Assembly (NCBI GenBank): GCA_022447855.1
Contig: JAKUTX010000004.1
Location: 1-64,000, forward strand
Direction of reading: 5' to 3'
DNA: 64,000 nucleotides
From: UBA6927 sp022447855
Lineage (GTDB): Bacteria; Chloroflexota; Dehalococcoidia; Lucifugimonadales; UBA6927
Part shown: positions 1 to 8,254 of the stretch, piece after piece
Layout: each line of letters opens with the position of its first letter
Numbering within the stretch: position 1 is the first letter of the stretch
Notes under the pieces: generated by a model
What the model was told of the DNA's origin: nothing
What the model saw: only the letters and a program-made list of their open reading frames with translations
Databases searched by the model: none
Program-made: the position numbers and the translations under genes

Positions 1-236
1 GGGTGAAATGGTGAGGTAAGAGCTCACCGCTTAAATGGAGACATTTAAGGCACGGTAAACCCCATCTGGTGCAAGGCCTAATTGGAGTTATAGGAATCCG
101 GTTCCAGTAAAATGGAGTTCACATTGAATCTAAACTCCGGGTTGGCCGCTCGACCCAAAGGGTAACTTTTGGGCTAGATAGATGGTCGCCGCTTCGAGAA
201 ATCGAAGTACAGAACTCGGCTTATAGGTGCCCTCAC
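1..236 (+). ncRNA. rnpB: RNase P RNA, 3' portion (5' end outside window)
   Basis: This is the catalytic RNA of ribonuclease P, which matures tRNA 5' ends. The sequence follows the 3' two thirds of bacterial RNase P RNA: GGGTGAAA then GGTAAGAGC at 1-23, GGCACGGTAAACCCC near 50, GCAAGGCC near 72, GGCTAGATAGATGG near 172 and the diagnostic ACAGAACTCGGCTTAT near 210. The 5' strands of helices P1-P4 and the start of the RNA lie before the window. The 3' end is placed near 236 by analogy with other bacteria and is uncertain by several bases. A protein gene begins only about 30 bases downstream. Confidence 0.95.
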
Positions 237-266
237 TACGGCCCTACAAATTTTCATGGAGTCCAT

Positions 267-1427
267 ATGACATTAGAGTTAAAAGTAGCAATAGCCGGAA
301 TAGGACAAAGAGGTCTACAACACTTAGAGAATCTCCTCGAGCTAGAAAACAAAGGAATCGTCAAAATCCAAGCACTAATTGATCCATTCCATGGAAACTT
401 ATTAGAAGCTAACATTCAACAAAAAATACCTAAATACTCTCAAAAAGATTATCGTTTGTTTACTGACTTCCAAGAATTCTTAGACAATGAAAAAGTCGAT
501 GCAATTTGGTTCTCAATACCTCCCAACCAACATCAAAAAGAAATTATTGAAACAGCAAATAGAGGAATTGCTATATTCGCGGAAAAACCACAATCACTAT
601 TCTTAGATGAAGTTAATGAAATGTCGGATGCGATAGAAAAAAACAATGTTAAGACGATAGTTGGTTTTCAATTGAGATATGATCCTTGGTATCAAACTGT
701 TAAATCATACCTAAATGATAAATGGGTTCCATCTATTTCCATGTTTCATGCTGGCGGAATTGAATCGCACGGCACGAAGTATACTCATACTGAAAAACTA
801 GGAGGGCCCGAAAATAGAATTTGGACCGCAAATAGACTGTGGTCAGGCACTTCAATGGTTGAAGCCGGAATTCATCAAACTGATTTAATGCGATTTTGGA
901 CAAATGATGACATTAAATGGGTCCAAGCTGCTTACACTGAGAGACCTTTACACCTTCATTCAAATGAAGGTGACAACCCAATTGCTTATCATGTAATTTA
1001 TGGTTTCAAGAAGGGGGGTATAGCAAATTTGATTTTCCTTAGACCCGCAAACGTAATGTACCAAGAACGATTCGATTATATTCTTACAACCCACTCAATT
1101 TTGAAATTTGAAGATGATTTAGTAGCATACGAAAACTATAACCCTACTACCAAAAAAAATAATAGAACGATTCTAGCTACTGGCCCGCATACAGAACCAA
1201 TGGGTAGACGAAATACTTTTGAGATATCGAAAGCATTTGCTGAATCTATAACTACTAACAATTCAAAGTTACGCCTAACATCTTTCCAAAACAGCATCAA
1301 CTCATTATCAGCAGTATTAGCTGCAAATGTTTCACACACTCTCAACGGAGAAAGAATATTGCTAGAGGATTTTTGTAATCATCCGAAATTTTCAAAATAT
1401 CGAAAAAAGCCTACACCAAATAACTAA
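267..1427 (+). CDS. Gfo/Idh/MocA family NAD(P)-dependent dehydrogenase
   Basis: A cytoplasmic dinucleotide-dependent oxidoreductase of 386 residues, probably acting on a sugar, inositol or related polyol. The Rossmann fold opens with VAIAGIGQRG at residues 7-16, and the family's EKP motif (Lys being the usual catalytic or cofactor-contacting residue) is at 106-108. The second half has the alpha/beta substrate domain, with HQTDLMRFW resembling the conserved His/Asp helix. GGAG five bases before the ATG supports this start. It lies just after the RNase P RNA, with no obvious partner gene, so the substrate cannot be named from context. The family call is firm and the specific function open. Confidence 0.9.
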   Translation: MTLELKVAIAGIGQRGLQHLENLLELENKGIVKIQALIDPFHGNLLEANIQQKIPKYSQKDYRLFTDFQEFLDNEKVDAIWFSIPPNQHQKEIIETANRGIAIFAEKPQSLFLDEVNEMSDAIEKNNVKTIVGFQLRYDPWYQTVKSYLNDKWVPSISMFHAGGIESHGTKYTHTEKLGGPENRIWTANRLWSGTSMVEAGIHQTDLMRFWTNDDIKWVQAAYTERPLHLHSNEGDNPIAYHVIYGFKKGGIANLIFLRPANVMYQERFDYILTTHSILKFEDDLVAYENYNPTTKKNNRTILATGPHTEPMGRRNTFEISKAFAESITTNNSKLRLTSFQNSINSLSAVLAANVSHTLNGERILLEDFCNHPKFSKYRKKPTPNN

Positions 1428-1502
1428 TTTACGTATCTGCAATATGAAACAGCGAAAAGTAGTGTAGTAAAGCCTGCAGCATGATAAAATTACATATTGT
1501 GT

Positions 1503-1578
1503 AGGAGCGTAGCTTAGCTGGAAGAGCAGTGGTCTCCAAAACCACAGGTCGCGGGTTCGAATCCTGCCGCTCCTGCCA
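1503..1578 (+). tRNA. tRNA-Trp (CCA anticodon)
   Basis: A complete cloverleaf: acceptor strands AGGAGCG (1503-1509) and CGCTCCT (1568-1574) pair fully. The anticodon stem GTGGT/ACCAC encloses loop CTCCAAA, giving anticodon CCA. The T arm is GCGGG-TTCGAAT-CCTGC. Discriminator G is at 1575 and the 3' CCA is encoded (1576-1578). Confidence 0.97.
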
Positions 1579-1597
1579 CTTTAAAAATCTTGAACAG

Positions 1598-2608
1598 TTA
1601 TTCTGATACTTTAACCAGTAATTTCCCGAAATTTTCTCCGTGAAACATACCTATGAATGCTTTGGGCGCATTCTCAAGGGAATCAACCACATCTTCTCGA
1701 TATTTTATCTTACCCTCTTCAATCCACTTTGCTATTCTTGTTCTAGCTTCTTCGTGTTTATTTGCAAATTGAAAAACTAAGAATCCTTGCATTACTGCCT
1801 GTTTCCTTATTAGAATCCACATGTTCCGCTTAGACAACTGCGGTTCCTTAAGATTATATTGAGATATTTGTCCACAAACAGAGATACGAGCCCCGATATT
1901 TATCTGGTCTAAAACGGAATCAGTAATCTCACCACCAACATTGTCAAAATATACATCGATCCCATCTGGACAGAAGATTTTTAACTCTTCAGAAATATTT
2001 GATTTTTTGTAATTAATAGCACTGTCAAATCCTAAGTCATCAATTATGTAAGATCTTTTGTCCTCACTCCCCACTATTCCAACAACTCTACATCCCATAA
2101 TTTTTGCAATTTGACCAACAATTTGACCTACAGCACCAGAGGCTGCAGATACAACTACTGTTTCACCTGGAACAGGTTTTCCTACATCCAACAAGCCAAA
2201 ATATGCAGTCATTGATGGCATTCCTAGGACCCCTAATGCAGACTTTACAGGAGCAATTGATGGATCAATTACCCGAAGAAATCTAGGATCTGAAACAGCA
2301 TATGATTGCCAGCCCAAGCTACCTTCGACATAATCCCCTGGATTTAATGCTGGGGTTCTAGAATTAACAACTACCCCTACTGCTCCGCCAACGATAACAT
2401 CTCCAATAGCTACTGGAGTAGCATATGATTCTTCATCTCGCATTCGTCCTCTCATATAAGGATCTAAAGAGAGCCATAAGATTTTTATTAACACCTCTCC
2501 TTCTAATGGTTTAGGAATCTCAGATTCAATTATTTCGAAATCGGATTCTTTTGGATAACCATCAGGTCTAGAAGCAAGCAATATCTGTATATTCTTTTCC
2601 ATTTCCAT
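1598..2608 (-). CDS. MDR-superfamily NADP-dependent oxidoreductase (CurA/leukotriene-B4-reductase type)
   Basis: A zinc-independent medium-chain dehydrogenase/reductase of 336 residues, expected to reduce activated double bonds with NADPH in the cytoplasm. LSLDPYMRGRM at residues 46-56 is the hallmark of the prostaglandin/leukotriene reductase and CurA branch. The nucleotide-binding glycine loop is AASGAVGQIVGQ at 155-166. The structural and catalytic zinc cysteines of alcohol dehydrogenases are absent, as expected. GAGGAC seven bases before the ATG supports the start. It follows the RraA-family gene by 3 bases on the same strand, so the two are probably co-transcribed. The substrate is unknown. 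Confidence 0.92.
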   Translation of the reverse strand: MEMEKNIQILLASRPDGYPKESDFEIIESEIPKPLEGEVLIKILWLSLDPYMRGRMRDEESYATPVAIGDVIVGGAVGVVVNSRTPALNPGDYVEGSLGWQSYAVSDPRFLRVIDPSIAPVKSALGVLGMPSMTAYFGLLDVGKPVPGETVVVSAASGAVGQIVGQIAKIMGCRVVGIVGSEDKRSYIIDDLGFDSAINYKKSNISEELKIFCPDGIDVYFDNVGGEITDSVLDQINIGARISVCGQISQYNLKEPQLSKRNMWILIRKQAVMQGFLVFQFANKHEEARTRIAKWIEEGKIKYREDVVDSLENAPKAFIGMFHGENFGKLLVKVSE

Positions 2609-2611
2609 GTA

Positions 2612-3328
2612 TTAGTCCTCTATTTTTTTACTGCGAAATAATTCCCAAGTCGCATCATTGAAAGGGTAATATTTACCTGGTGAACAATTCTCAATTTCAA
2701 GTTGTTTTTTCACCACTTCTTCAACTTCTTCCCTTTCTCGAGCAATCTGAATTACTTCATGAACCATAGATTGTGGCACTACTACTACTCCATCATCATC
2801 TCCAACTACAATATCACCAGGTCTAACGAGCACACCACCACATTGAATTGCATCATTTACTTGCCAAGGCCAAAACTCTCCCGGTCCTTGTTTTGCAGTA
2901 GTACTGGCAGAATAAACAGGGAAACCATATTCCTTCAAAGAAATACTATCTCTGACTCCTCCATCAGTCACCAATCCTCCAGCATTTAGTTGATGCATCC
3001 TCAAAAATTTTATGTCTCCACCTATAGAACTATACTTCCATCTCAGTGCATCAACTACTAAGATTTCATATGGCCCACACAATTCAATAGCAACATATTC
3101 TGCTGAATCAGATCCTTTTGGTTTATCTTCGACGATATCAGGTCGATGTGGTACAAAACGAAGAGTTACTGCCCTTCCTGCCATTTTTTGACCTAACTGC
3201 AGAGGCACAGCTCCTTCAATAAATCCTTGAGGCCAATCTTTCACCCAAAGGGCATCGATTAATGTTTGTGTTGGAATATCTCTTAAAATATCTATAGTTT
3301 CATCAGTAATAAAATTTTTATTGTTCAT
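2612..3328 (-). CDS. RraA family protein (dimethylmenaquinone methyltransferase/HMG-aldolase fold)
   Basis: This 238-residue protein belongs to the RraA fold family, which contains RNase E inhibitors, oxaloacetate decarboxylases and 4-hydroxy-4-methyl-2-oxoglutarate aldolases. TDGGVRD at about residues 121-127 holds the Arg-Asp pair that binds pyruvate and metal in the aldolases, preceded by the VVDALRWKYSSIGGD loop. The length, above the roughly 160 residues of E. coli RraA, fits the aldolase/decarboxylase branch better than the RNase regulator. An upstream in-frame GTG at 3334 is possible, but AAGGTG-TGAAG-ATG favours ATG at 3328. It is the upstream gene of a pair with the MDR reductase, so a catabolic role is inferred. 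Confidence 0.85.
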   Translation of the reverse strand: MNNKNFITDETIDILRDIPTQTLIDALWVKDWPQGFIEGAVPLQLGQKMAGRAVTLRFVPHRPDIVEDKPKGSDSAEYVAIELCGPYEILVVDALRWKYSSIGGDIKFLRMHQLNAGGLVTDGGVRDSISLKEYGFPVYSASTTAKQGPGEFWPWQVNDAIQCGGVLVRPGDIVVGDDDGVVVVPQSMVHEVIQIAREREEVEEVVKKQLEIENCSPGKYYPFNDATWELFRSKKIED

Positions 3329-3418
3329 CTTCACACCTTCACTATGTTTGGTAGAATTATATTTGGGATACCAATTCTAATCAATCTAAAAATCAGAAAC
3401 CACAATTAAATGATTTTG

Positions 3419-3448
3419 TAGACAACCAACATTTACCTTAGATATAAT
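3419..3448 (+). promoter_or_regulatory. Sigma-70-type promoter for tRNA-Leu/tRNA-Cys
   Basis: TAGACA (3419-3424), an 18-base spacer and a perfect TATAAT (3443-3448) lie about 40 bases before the tRNA-Leu gene. A second TATAAT (3476-3481) only 4 bases before the tRNA lacks a good -35 and is too close to be the main one. Confidence 0.6.
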
Positions 3449-3485
3449 CCATAAGCTTACTAAAATTATTTGGGGTATAATATCT

Positions 3486-3572
3486 GCCGAGGTGGTGGAA
3501 TTGGTAGACACGCAGCGTTGAGGGCGCTGTGGCTGCAAAGCTGTAGGAGTTCGAGTCTCCTCCTCGGCACCA
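3486..3572 (+). tRNA. tRNA-Leu (GAG anticodon)
   Basis: An 87-base class II tRNA with a long variable arm. Acceptor GCCGAGG (3486-3492) pairs with CCTCGGC (3562-3568). The anticodon stem CAGCG/CGCTG encloses TTGAGGG, giving GAG. Discriminator A is at 3569 and CCA is encoded at 3570-3572. tRNA-Cys follows 7 bases later on the same transcript. Confidence 0.97.
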
Positions 3573-3579
3573 ATAATGA

Positions 3580-3656
3580 GGCGACGTAGCCAAGTGGTTT
3601 AAGGCAGAGGTCTGCAAAACCTTTATTCGGCGGTTCGAATCCGCCCGTCGCCTCCA
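3580..3656 (+). tRNA. tRNA-Cys (GCA anticodon)
   Basis: Acceptor GGCGACG (3580-3586) pairs with CGTCGCC (3646-3652). The anticodon loop CTGCAAA between GAGGT and ACCTT gives GCA. Discriminator U at 3653, an identity element for cysteine, is present and CCA is encoded at 3654-3656. The 3' half is overlapped on the other strand by the end of the biotin-carrier gene. Confidence 0.97.
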
Positions 3657-4051
3657 TCAAATTTCAGAGTACTTTCGAATAATTTATCTCCGGTTTTTAT
3701 ATGATCTGATTCTTTGATATATATTTTCATGATTTTCCCTTGATTTGATGACCGCAATGTCTGCTGTATTTTCATCGTCTCTATCACACAAAGCTCTGTA
3801 CCAGATCTTACCTCGTCTCCTTCTGAAACTAAAATAGATACAATTACACCAGGCAAAGGTGAAAAAAATTCTTGTTTTTCAGTAACAGAATATGAAGAAG
3901 TATTCTTGTCATTTTTATTTAATTCAATATTGTCTAGAGAAACCTCAAATTTTTCTCCGTCTATATAAGCAATTACAGGATCAGTCTCTATCGAATCAAT
4001 ATTTACTCTAAACCATTTACTGTTAATTTTTACTCTGATTGAATATGGCAT
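3623..4051 (-). CDS. Biotin carboxyl carrier protein of a sodium-pumping decarboxylase (MmdC-like gamma subunit)
   Basis: This carries CO2 on a covalently bound biotin between a carboxyltransferase and the membrane decarboxylase. A biotinyl/lipoyl domain occupies about residues 60-130, with the attachment site ETMKI and biotinyl lysine at residue 94 (EAMKM in most relatives). A less conserved N-terminal domain of about 50 residues and a short polar linker precede it. It is the last gene after the delta-like and beta subunits, the order typical of methylmalonyl-CoA decarboxylase type pumps. The stop codon and last ten sense codons (residues 133-142, GGDGRIRTAE) lie inside the antisense tRNA-Cys gene, so the tail is probably an accidental extension. 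Confidence 0.88.
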   Translation of the reverse strand: MPYSIRVKINSKWFRVNIDSIETDPVIAYIDGEKFEVSLDNIELNKNDKNTSSYSVTEKQEFFSPLPGVIVSILVSEGDEVRSGTELCVIETMKIQQTLRSSNQGKIMKIYIKESDHIKTGDKLFESTLKFDGGDGRIRTAE

Positions 4052-4059
4052 GATATAAC

Positions 4060-5232
4060 TTAATTAATTAATGAAACAAATATACCTGCCACTACCGCTG
4101 AACCTATCACTCCTGCGACATTAGGTGCCATAGCATGAGGCAATAAATAGTTATCCGAATCTTCCGATTGTCCTAATTGATGTGAAATTCTCGCAGCCAT
4201 AGGTACTGCAGAAACACCTGCCGATCCTATCAAAGGGTTAATCTTGTTAGATTTGTCTCTAATGAACAAGTTCATTATTTTAGCAAACAATACACCAAAA
4301 GCTGTCCCCAAAATCAATGCCATCAAACCTAAGCTTAATATAAGAGTTGTTTCAAACTGAAAAATCTTGTCTGCAGCTAATTGAGCTCCTATCGTTATCA
4401 TCAACAGAGTGGTAACTAAATTTAACAATTCGTTAGATACTGTAGAGGTAAGTCTTGGAACTACTCCACTTTCCTTGAAAATATTCCCTATCATAAACAT
4501 TGCAATCAATGGTGCAGACTGTGGAACTATTAATATAATAATAAGCATTGCTGACATAGGGAAAACAATTTTCTTAGTCTTCGAAATTTCAACAGGGGGT
4601 TTCATACGAATCAATCGTTCATTTTTTGTCGTTAGCAATTTCATAATTGGAGGTTGAATTATCGCTACCAAGGCCATATATGAATATGCAACTACTGCTG
4701 TAATCCCAAGTAGTTCTGGCGAAATCCTCCCAGAAAGAAAAATCGTGGTTGGTCCATCTGCTCCACCAATGATTGAAATCACTGCTGATTGTGCAATAGA
4801 AAAGCCCTCAAACCCGGGAATAAGACTACTCATAATTGCAGCCCAAAAAGCAACAAAAATCCCAATTTGCGCTGCCGCTCCAAGTAACAATGTCTTAGGA
4901 TTAGATATAAGAGGGCCAAAATCTGTCATAGCTCCAAGCCCTAAAAATATCAATGGAGGAAGAATATTCCAGTGTGCTAATCCATAATGGAAAATCACAC
5001 CAATAATTCCTGAATCTTGTGCTAAATCAGAATTAGGGTTGAATAATGTAATTCCAGTTAAAGGAAGATTTCCCACAATGATACCTAAACCAATTGGAAG
5101 TAATTCATATGGTTCAATATCTTTTTTAATTGCTAGCGAAACAAACAAAATACCGACACCAATCATGACAAGTTCCTGCCAACCAATATGATTAAGTCCC
5201 ATATTTTCAAATATGCTAATTAATTCGGGCAT
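4060..5232 (-). CDS. Sodium-translocating decarboxylase beta subunit (OadB/MmdB/GcdB family)
   Basis: This 390-residue integral membrane protein decarboxylates carboxybiotin and couples the reaction to outward sodium transport. It has roughly ten hydrophobic segments and the family signature GGADGPTTIFLSG at about residues 156-168, plus GLGAMTDFGPLISNP near 98-112, the region with the sodium-binding aspartate. The length matches the compact beta subunits. Its ATG abuts the stop of the upstream small subunit, indicating translational coupling, and the biotin carrier follows 8 bases later. The carboxyltransferase that sets the substrate (oxaloacetate, methylmalonyl-CoA or glutaconyl-CoA) is not in the window, so the specific symbol is left open. 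Confidence 0.93.
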   Translation of the reverse strand: MPELISIFENMGLNHIGWQELVMIGVGILFVSLAIKKDIEPYELLPIGLGIIVGNLPLTGITLFNPNSDLAQDSGIIGVIFHYGLAHWNILPPLIFLGLGAMTDFGPLISNPKTLLLGAAAQIGIFVAFWAAIMSSLIPGFEGFSIAQSAVISIIGGADGPTTIFLSGRISPELLGITAVVAYSYMALVAIIQPPIMKLLTTKNERLIRMKPPVEISKTKKIVFPMSAMLIIILIVPQSAPLIAMFMIGNIFKESGVVPRLTSTVSNELLNLVTTLLMITIGAQLAADKIFQFETTLILSLGLMALILGTAFGVLFAKIMNLFIRDKSNKINPLIGSAGVSAVPMAARISHQLGQSEDSDNYLLPHAMAPNVAGVIGSAVVAGIFVSLIN

Positions 5233-5457
5233 CTACGATCCGATTTTTGTTTTGTTAGAGTATTTTATCGCAGCTACGGCTATAGCAGCAGCCTTTGCAG
5301 CATCACTGTTTTGAGTATTATTAGATCCAAAAAAGGACTTCGAGTCTAAATAATTTGCAAATTTTATCGTAACTAACAAAGAGGTAATTACAAGAAAAGC
5401 TATTGAAATGGCTGTTACAGATATTCGTGCAGCCTCTTCTATTATTTGTGAATCCAT
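5233..5457 (-). CDS. Sodium-pumping decarboxylase small subunit (OadG/MmdD-like)
   Basis: A 74-residue protein with one N-terminal membrane span (about residues 13-32) and a cytoplasmic tail ending in DAAKAAAIAVAAIKYSNK, the Ala-rich C terminus typical of the gamma/delta subunits that tether the carboxyltransferase to the membrane pump. Homology is weak at this size, but position immediately before the beta subunit and the topology make the call convincing. It is the first gene of the three-gene set. The upstream gap (5458-5604) is shared with the divergent pxp operon. Confidence 0.8.
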   Translation of the reverse strand: MDSQIIEEAARISVTAISIAFLVITSLLVTIKFANYLDSKSFFGSNNTQNSDAAKAAAIAVAAIKYSNKTKIGS

Positions 5458-5546
5458 TTATGCACATCAACTTTGATTAAATATAAGTTCTATGCATAAT
5501 ATAAACTAATTTAAATGTATATTCATAGTATTAACAAAATCTTAAC

Positions 5547-5575
5547 TTTACGCTGTTTCATCATACTGCGATAAT
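5547..5575 (+). promoter_or_regulatory. Candidate promoter of the pxpABC operon
   Basis: TTTACG (5547-5552), a 17-base spacer ending in TGC, and GATAAT (5570-5575). This puts transcription start near 5582, about 23 bases before the pxpA ATG, and AGGAA lies in that leader. Confidence 0.5.
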
Positions 5576-5604
5576 TAAAACATACTCTCTCATAGGAATC
5601 TGAT

Positions 5605-6375
5605 ATGAACAAAACGATTGATTTAAATGCAGACATGGGGGAAAGTTTTGGCAGTTACAAAATGGGTAATGATGAAAAGTTGTTGCCTTTGATTTCATCA
5701 GCCAATATAGCATGTGGTTTTCACGCTGGTGATCCTAACTGGATGAAACACACTGTAGAAACAGCTTCAAAGAGCAATGTAGAAATTGGAGCCCACGCAT
5801 CATATTTCGATTTAAGAGGATTTGGAAGAAGAAGTATTCCATCTTCCATCCAGGAAATCAAGAATGATATTCTCTACCAAATGGGTGCATTACAAGCTTT
5901 CTCTTCATCTAAATCTCTTCAACATTTAAAGCCACATGGAGCTTTATACAATGACGCGGTAGCAAACGAGAATATTGCTTCGGCAATATGTGATGTAATC
6001 GAAGAGTTTAACCCAGAAATGTACCTATTAGCTTTATCTGGATCAAAATGGGTCGAAATAGCAATTAATAGAAATATTAAAGTTGCTAAAGAAGCTTTTG
6101 CCGACAGAACTTTATTAAAAGACGGATCACTGGCTCCAAGATATGAAAAAGGAGCAGTCTTACATGATGTAGATACTGTAATAGAAAATGGTATAAGAAT
6201 TGCAAAAGAAGGGAAAGCAATTTTAAAAGAAGGTGGCACATTTGATATACAAGCAGATAGCATTTGTATCCATGGAGATACACCTAATGCAGTTAAAATG
6301 GCTGAAATTCTTAGGAAGCAACTTACTTATGAGGGAATAAAAATCCAACCTCTTTCAAAAACAATGAACGCTTAA
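5605..6375 (+). CDS. pxpA: 5-oxoprolinase subunit A (LamB/YcsF family)
   Basis: A component of the ATP-dependent 5-oxoprolinase PxpABC, which opens 5-oxo-L-proline (pyroglutamate, a damage product of glutamine and glutathione) to L-glutamate. The protein (256 residues) has the canonical start DLNADMGESFG at about 6-16, then ANIACGFHAGDP at about 34-45 and HLKPHGALYND near 106-116, covering most conserved His/Asp/Glu residues of the family. AGGAA nine bases upstream supports the start. It is followed by pxpB (9-base gap) and pxpC. A candidate promoter lies just upstream. Confidence 0.95.
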   Translation: MNKTIDLNADMGESFGSYKMGNDEKLLPLISSANIACGFHAGDPNWMKHTVETASKSNVEIGAHASYFDLRGFGRRSIPSSIQEIKNDILYQMGALQAFSSSKSLQHLKPHGALYNDAVANENIASAICDVIEEFNPEMYLLALSGSKWVEIAINRNIKVAKEAFADRTLLKDGSLAPRYEKGAVLHDVDTVIENGIRIAKEGKAILKEGGTFDIQADSICIHGDTPNAVKMAEILRKQLTYEGIKIQPLSKTMNA

Positions 6376-6384
6376 GAGAAAATA

Positions 6385-7122
6385 ATGTACAAATCTCCAA
6401 TATTTTTAAATGCTGGTGACAAAGCTATGGTCGTAGAACTTGGTGACTCCATTAACCCAGAGGTCAATAGACTCGTTCACTCTCTGAACAATAAGATTTC
6501 ATCTTTTAACATAAATGGAATTATTGATTCTGTCCCATCATACAAATCAATTTTAATTATGTTTGACCCATTACAAATTTCTTCTAGCGAAATCCAATCT
6601 AAAATCGTAAATGAACTCGAAAGTATCCAACACCAAGAAGTAAATACACAATTGATTGTACATGTACCTACTCTTTATGGTGGTGATTTTGGACCTGACC
6701 TATCATTTGTAAGTAAACACACAAATATTGATGAATCGGATGTAATAGACTTACATTCTTCTAAAAAATACTTGGTCTACATGATGGGATTTAGTCCTGG
6801 CTTCCCCTATCTAGGTGGACTTCGATCGAAATTAGAAACACCTAGACTGGACACTCCGAGACCCAAAATCAGTGGAGGGTCAGTTGGAATAGCTGATAAA
6901 CAAACTGGTATTTACCCAAACGATAGCCCTGGAGGTTGGAGAATTATTGGTAGAACACCAATCAAATTATTCGATCAAAACAAAACACCTCCCACGCTTT
7001 TGATCCCAGGGAATTATCTAAAGTTTGATCCACTACCAGATTTGGATTCTTATCTTGAACTCCAATCTAATTACCAAAATGGATCATTTGAACCAAATGT
7101 GGAAAAAATCAATGAAAAATAA
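6385..7122 (+). CDS. pxpB: 5-oxoprolinase subunit B (KipI/allophanate-hydrolase subunit 1 family)
   Basis: This 245-residue partner of PxpC in the 5-oxoprolinase complex carries the family block MMGFSPGFPYLGGL, the Pro/Arg-rich TPRLDTPRPKISGGSVGIA and GIYPNDSPGGWRIIGRTP in its C-terminal cyclophilin-like domain. The length is normal. KipI in Bacillus regulates the sporulation kinase KinA, but in a pxpABC cluster the enzymatic role is far more likely. The final codons overlap the start of pxpC, implying coupled translation. Confidence 0.95.
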   Translation: MYKSPIFLNAGDKAMVVELGDSINPEVNRLVHSLNNKISSFNINGIIDSVPSYKSILIMFDPLQISSSEIQSKIVNELESIQHQEVNTQLIVHVPTLYGGDFGPDLSFVSKHTNIDESDVIDLHSSKKYLVYMMGFSPGFPYLGGLRSKLETPRLDTPRPKISGGSVGIADKQTGIYPNDSPGGWRIIGRTPIKLFDQNKTPPTLLIPGNYLKFDPLPDLDSYLELQSNYQNGSFEPNVEKINEK

Positions 7123-8254
7123 TCTAATAGAAATTATAGATCCAGGAGTTTTATCTACCATCCAAGATTTGGGGAGGTTTGGCTATCAAAAATACGGTGT
7201 ACCTGTCTCTGGTGCGATGGATCAATTTGCATACAGGATTGGAAACATACTAGTAAATAATGATCAGAATTCTCCATCAATAGAAACTACAGTTTTTGGA
7301 CTCAAGGTAAAATTTCTAAAGGACACAGTTTTCTCAATTACAGGAGCAAATTTGTCCCCAACTATTAATCAAAAATCTGTACCAATGTGGCAATCAATTG
7401 TTGCGAATCAAAACGATACCCTTGAACTCCATTCTCCATTGGATGGATGTAGATCGTATATTTCATTTGAAGGGGGGATATCTGTTCCAGAAACGCTAGG
7501 TAGTAAATCTACATACGCTAATTCAAATTTCGCTGGGCTTAATGGACGTTCACTCATTACCGGGGATATACTTACAAACCATAAAACTTTTGAACCTAGT
7601 AAATATGTTCAAAGAAGACTTCCCCCCAAAATACTGCCACCTACATACGATCATGACCATCAAATCCGAGTAATCCTAGGTCCACAACAAAGATCTTTTA
7701 CTGCACAAGGCATAGAAACTTTTCAAAATTCAGAATATATTGTTTCTGATCAATCAAATCGAATCGGATACAGGCTTGAAGGAAAAAAGATTGAGCACTT
7801 TGGTAGCTCTGATATTTTGTCTGATGGAACAATGATGGGTTCAATACAGATCCCAGGCAATGGTAATCCAATAATATTAATGTCAGATCGAGGAGTAACA
7901 GGTGGATATCCCAAAATTGCGACTATTATATCATCTGATATTAGTAAAATCGCTCAGGCATTACCAGGAGATAAAATTAAGTTTTTAGTTATTTCTAATC
8001 GTGAAGCAGAATCAATCCTAATCGAAACCGAGAACCTAATTCAAAAAATATATGAGAATTCATCAAAGTCATTAAATGAAAGATTAAACATCCTCATCAA
8101 TGATATTTCTTTTGAGGTAATCGATGAAGAAAATGAACTGATAACGACTAAAGAATCATTTGACCCAATTGATATAGAAATGATAGCCGCAAGAGTAAAA
8201 ACCACCGATGATGAACATGATTTTAACATTGAAATTAGGAGACAATCAGAATGA
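7112..8254 (+). CDS. pxpC: 5-oxoprolinase subunit C (KipA/biotin-dependent carboxyltransferase family)
   Basis: A subunit of about 380 residues forming the 5-oxoprolinase active complex with PxpA and PxpB. The N terminus IIDPGVLSTIQDLGRFG followed by GVPVSGAMDQFAYRIGN is diagnostic. The reading frame stays open upstream to 7025, but homologues begin just before the IIDPG block and the ATG at 7112 overlaps the pxpB stop, so that start is preferred. The last codons overlap the next gene by 4 bases (ATGA). The C-terminal 60 residues, rich in Glu and Asp, are less conserved. Confidence 0.94.
   Translation: MKNNLIEIIDPGVLSTIQDLGRFGYQKYGVPVSGAMDQFAYRIGNILVNNDQNSPSIETTVFGLKVKFLKDTVFSITGANLSPTINQKSVPMWQSIVANQNDTLELHSPLDGCRSYISFEGGISVPETLGSKSTYANSNFAGLNGRSLITGDILTNHKTFEPSKYVQRRLPPKILPPTYDHDHQIRVILGPQQRSFTAQGIETFQNSEYIVSDQSNRIGYRLEGKKIEHFGSSDILSDGTMMGSIQIPGNGNPIILMSDRGVTGGYPKIATIISSDISKIAQALPGDKIKFLVISNREAESILIETENLIQKIYENSSKSLNERLNILINDISFEVIDEENELITTKESFDPIDIEMIAARVKTTDDEHDFNIEIRRQSE

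Noticed and set aside
1136..1345. Minus-strand frame inside the Gfo/Idh gene
   Set aside because: It lies wholly within a strong gene in another frame, with no ribosome site or homology.
3476..3481. A second TATAAT right before tRNA-Leu
   Set aside because: It is 4 bases from the tRNA and lacks a -35; transcription would begin inside the tRNA.
3466..3660. A 64-residue reading frame on the minus strand across tRNA-Leu and tRNA-Cys
   Set aside because: It is the antisense of two tRNA genes and gives the GGFEPPNKG-type peptide typical of tRNA read in reverse.
7025..7111. Upstream extension of pxpC
   Set aside because: It overlaps pxpB by about 100 bases and encodes residues absent from the family; ATG 7112 fits better.
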